DNA of 64,000 nt from Phycisphaerales bacterium. Lineage in GTDB: Bacteria; Planctomycetota; Phycisphaerae; Phycisphaerales; UBA1924. This document shows positions 1 through 8,188 of the stretch, in pieces (within the stretch, counting starts at the first letter, position 1; each line of letters starts with the position of its first letter). The notes below the pieces were generated by a model that saw only the letters and a program-made list of their open reading frames with translations, had not been told where the DNA came from and searched no databases. The stretch lies in NCBI GenBank assembly GCA_019744815.1, contig JAIEUA010000009.1, positions 1-64,000 of the forward strand, read 5' to 3'. The position numbers were made by a program, and so were the translations under genes.

Positions 1-1
1 T

Positions 2-77
2 CCCCTGCTCCCCTGCTCCCCTGCTCCCCTGCTCCCCTGCTCCCCTGCTCCCCTGCTCCCCTGCTCCCCTGCTCCCC
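2..77. repeat. Perfect 8-bp tandem array CCCCTGCT
   Basis: Nine uninterrupted copies of CCCCTGCT followed by CCCC run from the window edge to the base before the GTG start at 78. The array may extend beyond the window. The same octamer recurs, mixed with CTCCTGTT, in front of lpxD (2341-2420) and in reverse orientation after the VWA gene (12828-12849). Confidence 0.9.
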
Positions 78-851
78 GTGTCCACCCTCTCCATCGCCAT
101 TGTCTGCAAGAACTCGATGAGGACGCTGCCCGGCGTGCTGGAGGCCGTGCGCCCGTTGCAGGAAGCCGGCGCCGAGATCGTCGTGGTCGACAGCGGCTCC
201 ACCGACGGCACGATCGAGCTGCTGGAGTCGCGCGGGGCTCGGGTGCTGCGCTCCGCGTGGCTCGGGTTCGTCAAGACCAAGCAGCTCGCGCTCGACGCTT
301 CCCGCGGCGAATGGATCCTCAGCCTCGACAGCGACGAGGCCCCCGACCCCACCCTGGTCGACTCGATCCTGCGGGTGGTCCGCTCCGGCGACACGGCCCA
401 AGGCTACAGCCTCAACCGCAAGACGCTGGTCGCCGGCCGATTCCTCCAGCATTGCTGGCAGCCCGAATGGCGCTTGCGGCTGGTCCGGCGAGGTCTCGCG
501 AAGTGGGGCGGCATCGACCCGCACGATCAGCTCGAGCTCGCGCCGGGGGCGAAAGAAGGCAAGCTCGAAGGGACGCTCCGCCACGATTCATTCGTGAGCT
601 TCGCCGACCACATCGAGCGGCAGGCCCGGTACGCCCGGTTGCACGCCGAGGGCTTGTTCGCCGCCGGTCGACGCAGTGGCTTCCTCGAGATCGCCATTCA
701 GCCCAGTGCGGCGTTCATCAAGCAGTTGGTTCTCAAGAGCGGCTGGCGCGACGGCTGGCGCGGGGTTCTCGCGGCGGCGTCCACCGCGGCGGGCACACTC
801 ATGAAGCACATCGTGCTCTACGAAATGACCGCCCGACAGCGAGAAGGCTGA
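78..851 (+). CDS. Family 2 glycosyltransferase, WaaE/KdtX-like
   Basis: Predicted cytoplasmic or membrane-associated GT-A glycosyltransferase of 257 residues that would transfer a sugar from a nucleotide-sugar donor, probably onto lipopolysaccharide core or another envelope glycan. The N-terminus has the nucleotide-binding strand and VDSGSTDGT (residues 37-45), and LDSDE (83-87) is the metal-binding DXD-type motif. The second half resembles the WaaE/KdtX group (family knowledge, acceptor not deducible here). The GTG start directly abuts the octamer array, and no Shine-Dalgarno sequence is possible in that pyrimidine-rich leader. No in-frame ATG precedes the first conserved strand, so GTG is the only sensible start. 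It is convergent with the PilZ gene; lpxD and lpxC lie a little downstream. Confidence 0.85.
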   Translation: MSTLSIAIVCKNSMRTLPGVLEAVRPLQEAGAEIVVVDSGSTDGTIELLESRGARVLRSAWLGFVKTKQLALDASRGEWILSLDSDEAPDPTLVDSILRVVRSGDTAQGYSLNRKTLVAGRFLQHCWQPEWRLRLVRRGLAKWGGIDPHDQLELAPGAKEGKLEGTLRHDSFVSFADHIERQARYARLHAEGLFAAGRRSGFLEIAIQPSAAFIKQLVLKSGWRDGWRGVLAAASTAAGTLMKHIVLYEMTARQREG

Positions 852-905
852 GAAAGCCCCGTTGTTAGTGCGTGCTTACAATTGGACGTGCGTTCCGAGA
901 CCCCA

Positions 906-1223
906 TCACGCCGCCAGCGACTGCTGGAACTGCAAGCCCAAGCGGAAGCTGGTCGAGAGCTTCTGGCAGCGCACCACGCGTCCGGTGCGGCGGGGCTGCG
1001 AAGGGTCGTCGGGGTACAGGTTGAAGAACGTGCCGGGCTTGATCTCGGCGTCGCAGTAGACGCCCAGTCCGCCGGGCCCGTGGTCGGCGACCCGGACGCT
1101 GGTGAGCAGGGGAGGGCGCCCCGGGCGCTGGAAGACGGCGACCGCGGTGCCGCTGATCGGCTCCCGCAGCCCGCGGCGACGGTCGAAGCGCAGGGGCGAC
1201 AGGGTTTGCTCGACGGATTCCAT
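906..1223 (-). CDS. Small PilZ-domain protein
   Basis: A 105-residue protein that looks like a stand-alone PilZ domain, the cyclic-di-GMP receptor fold. The arginine-rich RRRGLRE segment near residues 15-21 matches the RxxxR signature, and the DHGPGGLGV segment (about 47-55) takes the place of the D/N-x-S-x-x-G loop, with Pro where Ser is usual. The C-terminus GRVVRCQK...RLGLQF fits the barrel strands. The imperfect second motif means c-di-GMP binding is uncertain. It is transcribed away from ompH, with a roughly 290-bp divergent promoter region between them. No clear ribosome-binding site was seen. Confidence 0.7.
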   Translation of the reverse strand: MESVEQTLSPLRFDRRRGLREPISGTAVAVFQRPGRPPLLTSVRVADHGPGGLGVYCDAEIKPGTFFNLYPDDPSQPRRTGRVVRCQKLSTSFRLGLQFQQSLAA

Positions 1224-1513
1224 GCAAGGCGTATCGGACTCGATCCCCGGCGACTTTCGTGCAAGTGCCCACGCCCGGGGTCAGAACAGCGTTTTCCGAA
1301 CGAAATCCGTTCCCCGCGGGCGGCCGCGGGCGGATTCGGCCCGGTGCCGGGCCGCGAGTTCATAGAATGGCGGCGGATCGGTTCCCGCTCGGCTCGGTTT
1401 CGTGCCCTTCCCGGGCGCGAATCGGAGCCCGCGGGACGATTTCGTGGCCGGTTCCTGACGGGCGGCGTGCCCCGTCGGCGTCTTTGTCTCTGCACGCCCA
1501 GGACTCTTCATTC
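1224..1513. other. Divergent intergenic region between PilZ gene and ompH
   Basis: No gene is supported here. A TAGAAT hexamer at 1363-1368 could be a -10 element reading toward ompH, about 150 bp before its ATG, but no convincing -35 was seen. Open frames across the region lack family features. Confidence 0.4.
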
Positions 1514-2188
1514 ATGACACACATTCGCTCCAGCGGCCTTCTGTCCTCCGGTCCCCGTGCCCTGGGCACGGCGCTCGTCGTCGGCGTCGCGGTCTTCGCC
1601 GCCACCGTCGGCACGAACCTCGTGACCGCGCAGCCCGCGGGCAACACCAACCCGTCGCGGGTGGCGGTGGTGAACATCGAGGAGATCCTCAACGGTCTGG
1701 ACTTCCTGAAGATCGAGCAGGGCAAGCTCAAGAACAAGACCGACGAGCGTCAGAAAGAGCTCACCACGATGGCCAACGAGCTCGACGAGATGCAGAAGAA
1801 GCTCGACCTGCTCCCGCTCGAGGACAAGAAGCGCCGCGAGCAGGCCGCCACGCTGGTCGAGAAGAACGCGACCGCTCAGGCCAAGACGACGGCGTACCAG
1901 CAGATCATCAACATCGAGAAGGGCGACCTGTTCAAGGACGCCCACAACGAGGTGGCCAAGGCGTGCAAGGAGTACGCCGAGAAGAACGGGTTTGACCTGG
2001 TGATCGTCGACGACCGGGCGATCAAGTTCGAGAGCAACATGAGCTCGGACATGGTGAGCGCGGTCATCGCCCAGAAGCGGGTGCTCTTCGCGGCCGACGC
2101 GATCGACATCACCAAGGCGATCCTGACCAAGATGAACAACGATTTCGCCGCGGGCGGCAAGCCGGCGGAGAAGCCCAAGAAGAAGTAA
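1514..2188 (+). CDS. ompH: OmpH/Skp family periplasmic chaperone
   Basis: A 224-residue exported protein of the OmpH/Skp family, which holds unfolded outer-membrane proteins in the periplasm. The first 39 residues form a long signal peptide ending near VTAQ. They are followed by the family strand RVAVVNIEEIL, a long charged coiled coil (about residues 75-150) and the conserved block containing FDLVIVDDRAIKF near residue 160. The tail is Lys-rich. The ATG at 1514 was chosen because it gives the complete signal peptide; upstream in-frame codons read as non-coding. The stop codon overlaps a potential ATG, but lpxD starts about 240 bp further on. Position before lpxD matches the skp-lpxD order known in many Gram-negative bacteria. 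Confidence 0.88.
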   Translation: MTHIRSSGLLSSGPRALGTALVVGVAVFAATVGTNLVTAQPAGNTNPSRVAVVNIEEILNGLDFLKIEQGKLKNKTDERQKELTTMANELDEMQKKLDLLPLEDKKRREQAATLVEKNATAQAKTTAYQQIINIEKGDLFKDAHNEVAKACKEYAEKNGFDLVIVDDRAIKFESNMSSDMVSAVIAQKRVLFAADAIDITKAILTKMNNDFAAGGKPAEKPKKK

Positions 2189-2194
2189 TGCCGA

Positions 2195-2218
2195 CCCGCC
2201 GCGGGAGACCGCGGCGGG
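2195..2218 (+). terminator. Hairpin directly after ompH
   Basis: A perfect 10-bp stem, CCCGCCGCGG and its complement, with a GAGA tetraloop starts seven bases after the ompH stop. There is no T-run behind it, so it may stabilise the mRNA end or give weak termination rather than being a classic intrinsic terminator. Confidence 0.5.
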
Positions 2219-2250
2219 CCGATTCGAGAAGTCCCATCGGAAGACATTCA

Positions 2251-2426
2251 CCACGGAGACACAAAGACGCAGAGAAGAAGAGTTTGAACGGCATGCTTGG
2301 GGAAAGACCGGTCGAGGTAACGTCCCCAGGGGCCAATGAGTCACTCTCCTGTTCCCCTGCTCTCCTGTTCCCCTGCTCTCCTGTTCTCCTGTTCTCCTGT
2401 TCCCCGGCACCCCTGCTCCCCTTCCG
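2251..2426. repeat. Two period-8 arrays before lpxD
   Basis: The stretch 2251-2282 can be cut into degenerate octamers (CCACGGAG, ACACAAAG, ACGCAGAG, AAGAAGAG). After a 55-bp unique spacer, 2341-2420 alternates CTCCTGTT and CCCCTGCT octamers with almost perfect 8-bp phase. The second array ends about ten bases before the lpxD ATG and occupies the place of a ribosome-binding site. Confidence 0.8.
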
Positions 2427-2430
2427 CCCC

Positions 2431-3531
2431 ATGACCCTCACGATGACGCACTCCCAATCGATCTCCGAGTCCAAGCCTGAGTCGGCGCCCGGTGGCGGCA
2501 TGACCTCGGGCTCACTCGCGTCCCTCCTGGGCGGCGAGCTGGTCGGCTCGCCCGAGGTCGCGGTCCGCGGCGTGGGCGCGATCGATCACGCGGCCCCCGG
2601 CGATATCACCTTCATCCGCAGCGGGAAGTACGCCGCGTTGTGGGAGAAGAGCCGCGCCTCGGTCGCGGTGCTGGTCCGCGGCGTCGAGCTGCCGGCGACC
2701 GGCGAGGGCCGCGCGATTGTCATCGTCGCCAACGCCGATGATGCGCAGCTCAAGATCCTCACCGCCCTGGCCCCGGCCAAGCACACGCCCGCGATCGGTG
2801 TCGATCCGACCGCCAAGGTCGATCCCTCGGCCCGCATCGATCCCACCGCCAGCATCGGCCCGATGTGCACCGTCGGGCCTCGGGCCACCATCGGTCCTCG
2901 CAGCGTGCTCGTCCACGGCGTCTACATCGGGGCCGACGCCAGCGTCGGCAGCGACACGGTCATCGGCCCCAACTCCTCGCTGCAGGATCGCTGCGTCATC
3001 GGCGATCACTGCAAGGTCGCGGCTTCGGTCGCGATCGGCGACGACGGCTTCGGCTACACCATGCAGCCGCACCCCAGCGGGCGCGGGAAGTACCTCGTCC
3101 ACATCCCGCACCTGGGCAACGTGGTGATCGGCGATCACGTCGACATCGGCAGCGGCACGTGCATCGACCGGGCCAAGTTCGGCTCGACCACCATCGGCAG
3201 CGGGACCAAGATCGACAACCTGGTGCAGATCGGGCACAACTGCCGCATCGGGCAGTCGTGCATCATCTGCGGCCAGGTCGGGTTGTCCGGTTCCGTGACG
3301 CTGGGCAACGGCGTGATGCTCGCGGGCAAGGTGGGCGTTGCCGACAACATCACCATCGGCAACATGGTCCGCGTGGGCGCGAACGGCGGCGTGATGAACG
3401 ACATCCCCGCGGGCGAGACCTGGCTGGGCGCGCCGGCGATGCCGGCCAAGGAAGCGGCCCGCAACCTCGCGCTCTTCCGGCGGCTGTCGTCGGTGCTGAA
3501 GAAGCTCAAGATCGGCGATCTGTCGCACTGA
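2431..3531 (+). CDS. lpxD: UDP-3-O-acylglucosamine N-acyltransferase LpxD
   Basis: Third enzyme of lipid A synthesis; it adds the N-linked acyl chain to UDP-3-O-acyl-glucosamine. The 366-residue product has the LpxD uridine-binding N-terminal domain (about residues 25-120) followed by a left-handed beta-helix of hexapeptide repeats (about 122-335), including AIGDDGFGY (201-209) and IGHN, where His269 aligns with the catalytic His of E. coli LpxD. A short helical C-terminus follows. The ATG at 2431 was chosen because it lies just after the octamer array; ATG 2443 is also possible, and the open frame further upstream only translates the repeats. Length is slightly above the usual 340 because of a Ser/Gly-rich N-terminal extension. 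lpxC follows 28 bp downstream. Confidence 0.93.
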   Translation: MTLTMTHSQSISESKPESAPGGGMTSGSLASLLGGELVGSPEVAVRGVGAIDHAAPGDITFIRSGKYAALWEKSRASVAVLVRGVELPATGEGRAIVIVANADDAQLKILTALAPAKHTPAIGVDPTAKVDPSARIDPTASIGPMCTVGPRATIGPRSVLVHGVYIGADASVGSDTVIGPNSSLQDRCVIGDHCKVAASVAIGDDGFGYTMQPHPSGRGKYLVHIPHLGNVVIGDHVDIGSGTCIDRAKFGSTTIGSGTKIDNLVQIGHNCRIGQSCIICGQVGLSGSVTLGNGVMLAGKVGVADNITIGNMVRVGANGGVMNDIPAGETWLGAPAMPAKEAARNLALFRRLSSVLKKLKIGDLSH

Positions 3532-3559
3532 TGCACCAAGCGTGGTGGTACGGCCAAGT

Positions 3560-4405
3560 ATGAAGCAATCGCGAGTCATCGCCGGTCGCGGGCTGTTCAC
3601 GGGGCGTGAGGCGTCCATCACCATCACGCCGACAAAGGCCGGTGGCATCGTCTTCGCCGTGCCTTCACAGATCGGCGAGTACTTCGTGCCCGCCACGATC
3701 GACGCGGTGCTGCCGGCGACCGGTCCGCTGGGCGGACGCAGCACCAACGTGGGAGGCTTGATCGCAACGGTGCACACCATCGAGCACGTCATGGCGGCCC
3801 TGGCGGGCTCGTCGGTGTGGAACGCCATCGTGCGGCTTGCCGCTCCGTCGACGAAGCCGAACGAGCCGATCGAGATCCCGATCCTGGACGGTTCGGCCAA
3901 GGACTTTGTCGAAGCGATCCCGACGCAGTCGGGCGAGTTTCCCGTCGGGATGCTGCAGGAAGTGGTGCGGGTGGAAGATCCGGCGACGGGCGCGTTCATT
4001 GAAGCCCGGCCCAGCGATCGCCTGCGGTATCGGTACGAGTTGAGCTACCCCTCTGGCTCGGGCATCGACGATCAGCACGCGGAATGGGACGGAGAGCCCG
4101 ACCAGTTTCGGCGCGAGATCGCTCCGGCGCGGACGTTCTGTCTGGAGCGCGAGGCGGTGGCGATGAAGGCCGCGGGGCTGTTCGCGCATCTGACGCCGCG
4201 GGACATGCTGGTCATCACCCCCGACGGCCGCCCCATCGACAACGAGCTCCGGTTCGAGAACGAGCCGGCGCGGCACAAGCTGCTGGATCTGATCGGCGAC
4301 CTCGCGCTGCTGGGCGGACGCCTGATCGCGGATGTGCGGGCGGTCCGCTCGGGGCACGCGTTGACGCATGAGTTCTGCCGCCGGTTGATGCTGGAAGCGG
4401 GCTGA
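3560..4405 (+). CDS. lpxC: UDP-3-O-acyl-N-acetylglucosamine deacetylase LpxC
   Basis: Zinc amidase for the committed step of lipid A synthesis. The 281-residue protein keeps the family landmarks: TIEHVMAAL with Glu75 and zinc ligand His76, the ILDGSAKDF loop (108-116), HKLLD with His239 and Asp243 as the other zinc ligands, and GHA with His266 as general acid. ATG 3560 is preferred because MKQSRVIAGRGLFTG aligns with the usual LpxC start; an in-frame GTG lies 18 bases upstream. Many Planctomycetota and Bacteroidota fuse LpxC to FabZ, but here the protein ends after the second deacetylase domain. It follows lpxD closely and probably shares its transcript. Confidence 0.93.
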   Translation: MKQSRVIAGRGLFTGREASITITPTKAGGIVFAVPSQIGEYFVPATIDAVLPATGPLGGRSTNVGGLIATVHTIEHVMAALAGSSVWNAIVRLAAPSTKPNEPIEIPILDGSAKDFVEAIPTQSGEFPVGMLQEVVRVEDPATGAFIEARPSDRLRYRYELSYPSGSGIDDQHAEWDGEPDQFRREIAPARTFCLEREAVAMKAAGLFAHLTPRDMLVITPDGRPIDNELRFENEPARHKLLDLIGDLALLGGRLIADVRAVRSGHALTHEFCRRLMLEAG

Positions 4406-4412
4406 GGAAAGG

Positions 4413-4494
4413 GCCAAAGAGCCAAAGAGCCAAAGACCCGATACCGTGTGCATCGGTTTGGCCATTTGGCTCTTTGGACCTTTGGCTCTTTGAG
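4413..4494. repeat. Inverted octamer arrays (GCCAAAGA / TCTTTGGC)
   Basis: Three tandem GCCAAAGA copies at 4413-4436 are followed, after a 23-bp spacer, by the complementary motif at 4460-4494 (ATTTGGCTCTTTGGACCTTT and repeats). The two arms can pair into a long imperfect hairpin in the leader immediately before the ATG at 4502. Confidence 0.85.
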
Positions 4495-4501
4495 TCCCCC
4501 C

Positions 4502-6031
4502 ATGCTCGATCCCTTCGCCCCCGCCGTCGCCACCGACTCCCGCTCCGCCGACCCCGGCACGCCGCTGCGGGCGTGGTTGTGTGGCATCATCGCCGTGGTC
4601 TGCATTCTGACGGTGATGTTCCTCAATCAGACCGAGGCGGCGCCGAGTTCCACCAAGTCCGCGGCCCAGGCCAGCAAGGCCGCCGCCGCCACCAGCAACC
4701 TCGACCCCAGCGACCCGTTCATCATGTCGGCGAAGGTGGTGACCAAGCTCGCGTACGACCTGGGTGCCCCCGACGACGCGACCCGTCGGATGCTGATCGC
4801 GCAGACCAAAAGCCCGTACGAGGACCGCAAGCCGGATGCGACCGAGCAGGTCCGGCGGGCGATCGTGGCCGCGGAGATCATGGGCGACAAGGGCGGGGCC
4901 GAGGCCGAGCGGGCCTTCTTCGCGATGGAGACCGAGTTCGCCGACCGGGCCGATCGCGAGGCCCGCGTGCTCGAGCCCGAAGAGAAGAAGGAGATCGAAG
5001 AGATCTCTGCGGATATCGCGACTCTGCGTGCGGTGTACGCGGGGCAACCCATCGACGACGCCAGCCGCGACCGCCTCGTCGCCCGCCACGGCTGGTTCGC
5101 CAAGGTCGCGATGACCTACGGCAAGCCCAAGAGCGATCCCGTCCGCGCCGACCTGCTCGGCGGCGGTCTCGTGCTCTTCTCGCTGCTCATCGGCATCATC
5201 TTCCTGATGCTCGGCGGCGTGCTCGCCGGCTTCGCGTGCTTCGTCGTCGCCATCGTGCTCTTCGCCACCGGCAGGATGCGCCCCCGCTTTGTCAAGCCCG
5301 CGCCCGGCGGCTCCTTCGGCTGGGAGCTCTTGGCCGGGTTCACGTTCACGTTCCTGGCGTTCAAGCTCATCATGTGGATGGTGGTGCTCGTGACCGCCGG
5401 CAGCGGCGGCACGCCGCCGGCGTGGCTGCCGACGGCGGCGCTCCTGGGTCAGTGGGCCGTCGCGCTGGCGGTGTTCACGCCGATGGTGTTCGGGGTGGGC
5501 TTCGGCGAGTGGAGTCGGTTGACCGGCTGGATCGCGCCGCGCGGGTTGTTCCGCGAGCTGGGGGCGGGGTTGTTCGGCTATCTCGCGGGACTGCCGCTGG
5601 TGATCGGGGCGCTGCTGGTCTCGCTGGTGCTGGACCGGATCTACCTGGGCATCACGGGGCAAGGCCCGCGGGATCAGTCCAACCCGATCCTCGAACTGGC
5701 GAGCCGCTCGGACGCGTTCACGCTGGTGCTGCTGTTCACCCTGGCGACGGTGTGGGCTCCGCTGGTGGAAGAGACCGTCTTCCGCGGCGGGATGTACCGG
5801 GCCCTGCGGACCCGCCTGCACGCGATCCTCGCCGGGCTGGTCTCGGCGGTCTGCTTCGGGATCATGCACGGCTACCCGCTGCTGCTGCTCGGTCCGGTGA
5901 TGGCCATCGGCCTCACCTTCGCCCTCATGCGCGAATGGCGCGGCAGCATCATAGGGCCGGTGTTCGGACACTTCCTGAACAACGCGACGGTGCTGGGGCT
6001 GTTGTTTGTGGTGATGGCGCTGGCGAAGTAG
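4502..6031 (+). CDS. CPBP family intramembrane metalloprotease
   Basis: A 509-residue polytopic membrane protein whose C-terminal third is a CPBP (CAAX protease and bacteriocin-processing, Abi) domain. EETVFRGGMYRALR at about 422-435 is the EExxxR motif, FGIMHG near 454 supplies the first His, and HFLNN near 490 is the last conserved motif. The N-terminus has one hydrophobic segment (about 23-42), then a soluble Ala/Glu-rich region (about 45-215) and roughly eight further membrane segments. The soluble insert is longer than in minimal CPBP proteases. Substrate unknown. The ATG at 4502 follows a C-run and the inverted octamer arrays, with no Shine-Dalgarno sequence. Confidence 0.85.
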   Translation: MLDPFAPAVATDSRSADPGTPLRAWLCGIIAVVCILTVMFLNQTEAAPSSTKSAAQASKAAAATSNLDPSDPFIMSAKVVTKLAYDLGAPDDATRRMLIAQTKSPYEDRKPDATEQVRRAIVAAEIMGDKGGAEAERAFFAMETEFADRADREARVLEPEEKKEIEEISADIATLRAVYAGQPIDDASRDRLVARHGWFAKVAMTYGKPKSDPVRADLLGGGLVLFSLLIGIIFLMLGGVLAGFACFVVAIVLFATGRMRPRFVKPAPGGSFGWELLAGFTFTFLAFKLIMWMVVLVTAGSGGTPPAWLPTAALLGQWAVALAVFTPMVFGVGFGEWSRLTGWIAPRGLFRELGAGLFGYLAGLPLVIGALLVSLVLDRIYLGITGQGPRDQSNPILELASRSDAFTLVLLFTLATVWAPLVEETVFRGGMYRALRTRLHAILAGLVSAVCFGIMHGYPLLLLGPVMAIGLTFALMREWRGSIIGPVFGHFLNNATVLGLLFVVMALAK

Positions 6032-6398
6032 CTCGCGGTTTTGGGAGATGCCGAGGCTGACGAGTCCGCGAGGAAGCCTCGGATGCGATGTAACACGGAC
6101 TCTTGAGGAGTTCGGGCGTCGCTGTTCCAGACCTTCCGAGGCCGGATCATGACCGACCGGGGACGGGGCGGCGTGAAGACTGGTGCCGGCGCTGGAGCGG
6201 CTGGCGGCTCCATAACCGAGGCGCCGCCGCCGTCCTACCCGGATCCTGGGCGTCCGCTAACGGTCAAACCTGTGAGTTGGGTCGATACTCGCTCGGGGGC
6301 GCGATCCGGGGGCGTCATTTTCGCGAAAAAGAAGGGCTGGCGGCCGCCGGTGCCGCCTGATAAGGTGTGAACGAGGAAGAGGTTCTCGGAGAGGCCCG
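6032..6398. other. Intergenic region without a supported gene
   Basis: No RNA gene or strong promoter was recognised. A 73-codon frame at 6149-6370 is open, but its Gly/Pro-rich translation has no recognisable features. The last 30 bases hold the ribosome-binding site of the next gene. Confidence 0.4.
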
Positions 6399-7364
6399 TT
6401 GGACTCGGATGGCTTTGCGACACATTCCCGCGACCTGCAACTTGTTTCGTTCCGCGAGACGGTGCGTCGCTATGTCATCGAGGCGGACTCCTGGCGGCTC
6501 GCACGCAGCGGCGAGCTCGCCACGGCTCTCGCCCGTCCCCGCGTTCACTTCATCTATCTGCACCACGTGTTCGACGATGAGATCGAGGGCTTCCGTCGAA
6601 CTCTTGCGGAGATCCAGAAGACCCACCACTTCGTGACGTACTCCCAGGCGGTCGAGCTGGTGTACGCGGGCAACGTCGACAAGCCGACGGTTTGTGTCAG
6701 CTTCGACGACGGGTTGCTCTCGACGCTGCAGGCCTCCCGAGTGATGGACGAGCTTGGAATCAAGGGCTGTTTCTTTGTCTGTCCGGCGATCGTGGGGGAG
6801 AAGAAGCGGGCGGTGGTGAAGCGCTTCGCCGAGACGCGGCTGCAGTACCCGGCGATGGATGTCTTGGATTGGAGTCAGTGCGAGGACATGCTGAGGCGTG
6901 GGCACGAGATCGGCAGCCACACTTACTCGCACCCCAACATGGGCGACGTGTCGGTGGAGCAGGCGATCGACGAGCTGCAGTATTCCAAGGAGCACCTGGT
7001 GCGCCGCCTCGGCGGAGTGTCACACTTCGCGTGGCCCAGCGGGCGCTGGGCGAACTTCGGGGCTCACGCCGCCAAGGCGGTGTTCGACCTGGGTTATCGC
7101 AGCGTGGCCTCGGCGGTGCGTGGGTGTCACATGCCCCGGGCGACGCCGGTGCTGCCGCGGCAGGCGTGCCTGCGGCGGGATCACGTGATGGGGAGCTGGC
7201 CGCTGCATCACAACATGTACTTCCTGGCTCGCAGCGTGCGCCGGGCCGGGCCGCATGATTACGAGTGGCCCCGGTCGTGGATGCCGACGATCATGTCCGA
7301 GCGGGCGGCGAGCCCGACGGCCCCGACCGGCGACGGCCTGTCGATGGCCGGGGCGGCCCACTGA
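6399..7364 (+). CDS. Polysaccharide deacetylase (carbohydrate esterase 4)
   Basis: A 321-residue NodB-type deacetylase that would remove acetyl groups from N-acetyl-sugars of an envelope polysaccharide. SFDDG (101-105) is motif 1 with the catalytic Asp and the metal Asp, and IGSHTYSHPNM (171-181) is motif 2 with zinc ligands His174 and His178. WPSGRW near 212 is a variant of the arginine motif. The TTG start at 6399 has GGAGAGG seven bases upstream. No signal peptide is visible, so it probably acts in the cytoplasm or on a lipid-linked precursor. Its TGA overlaps the ATG of the methyltransferase gene, so the two are translationally coupled. Confidence 0.87.
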   Translation: MDSDGFATHSRDLQLVSFRETVRRYVIEADSWRLARSGELATALARPRVHFIYLHHVFDDEIEGFRRTLAEIQKTHHFVTYSQAVELVYAGNVDKPTVCVSFDDGLLSTLQASRVMDELGIKGCFFVCPAIVGEKKRAVVKRFAETRLQYPAMDVLDWSQCEDMLRRGHEIGSHTYSHPNMGDVSVEQAIDELQYSKEHLVRRLGGVSHFAWPSGRWANFGAHAAKAVFDLGYRSVASAVRGCHMPRATPVLPRQACLRRDHVMGSWPLHHNMYFLARSVRRAGPHDYEWPRSWMPTIMSERAASPTAPTGDGLSMAGAAH

Positions 7365-8188
7365 TGCCGGGCCACCGGGCGGGCAACCGTGCACTCGATG
7401 CGTCCCGCGAGCATCTGTACTCTGATCCCGAGATCTACGACATCCTGCACGCGCCCGGAACCGCGGAAGAAGTGCGGATATTGGTCGGCGTGCACCGACG
7501 TTTCGCCAGCGCCGCGCCGAAGGTCGCGCTCGAGCCCGCCTGCGGCAGCGGCCGCTACTTCCCCGGCCTCGCCCGTTGCGGGTTCGAGGTCCACGGCTTC
7601 GACGCCGACCCGGGCATGGTCCGCTACGCCAAGAAGGCCGCCCCGGGCGCGACGATCCGCACCGGACGCTTCGACACGTTTTCAACGGCTGGGCTGATTC
7701 GCCGCGGCGTGGGCAGGGTCGGCCTGGCGTTCTGCCCCATCAACTCCATCCGTCACGCCGCCAGCGACGCCGAGATGGTGCGGCATCTCAAGCGTGTGAA
7801 GGCGTGTTTGCATCCGTCGGGCGTGTACGTCGTGGGCATCAGCCTCAGCGCGTATGGGCTGGAGATGCCCACCGAGGACCTCTGGACCGGCAGCCGCCGC
7901 GGGGTGCGGGTGAAGCAGGTGGTGTCGTTCATCCCCGCCACCGGCGATCGCACCGCCCGCGAGCGTGCCGAGCAGGTGCACAGCGTGCTGGAGATCCGAA
8001 AAGGCCGCACTCTCGAGACGCGGTCATCGTCGTACACGCTCTTGAGCTACTCACGTGAGCAGTGGGAAGCGGTGATCCGGCGGGCGGGGCTGCGGGTGGT
8101 GGCGCGGACGCAGGAGCAGGGGCGGGCGTATGACCCGGGGGCGATTGGGTATGCGTTGTGGGTGCTCGGGCGCGGGACGCGGGGTTGA
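7364..8188 (+). CDS. SAM-dependent methyltransferase, class I
   Basis: A 274-residue Rossmann-fold methyltransferase. The S-adenosylmethionine loop is EPACGSGRY (57-65), followed by an acidic residue at the end of strand 2 (GFDADPGM, 78-85) and by FCPINSIRH at the position of motif IV. The C-terminal part has the mixed sheet typical of small-molecule methyltransferases; the substrate cannot be read from sequence. ATG 7364 overlaps the deacetylase stop by one base (TGATG), so modification of the same glycan or lipid is a reasonable inference. Confidence 0.82.
   Translation: MPGHRAGNRALDASREHLYSDPEIYDILHAPGTAEEVRILVGVHRRFASAAPKVALEPACGSGRYFPGLARCGFEVHGFDADPGMVRYAKKAAPGATIRTGRFDTFSTAGLIRRGVGRVGLAFCPINSIRHAASDAEMVRHLKRVKACLHPSGVYVVGISLSAYGLEMPTEDLWTGSRRGVRVKQVVSFIPATGDRTARERAEQVHSVLEIRKGRTLETRSSSYTLLSYSREQWEAVIRRAGLRVVARTQEQGRAYDPGAIGYALWVLGRGTRG

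Noticed and set aside
2..77. Octamer array as a CRISPR
   Set aside because: The units are directly joined 8-bp repeats without spacers, and no cas gene is present.
6149..6370. A 73-codon plus-strand frame in the gap before the deacetylase gene
   Set aside because: Gly/Pro-rich translation with no ribosome-binding site, no promoter and no family features; not enough for a gene call.
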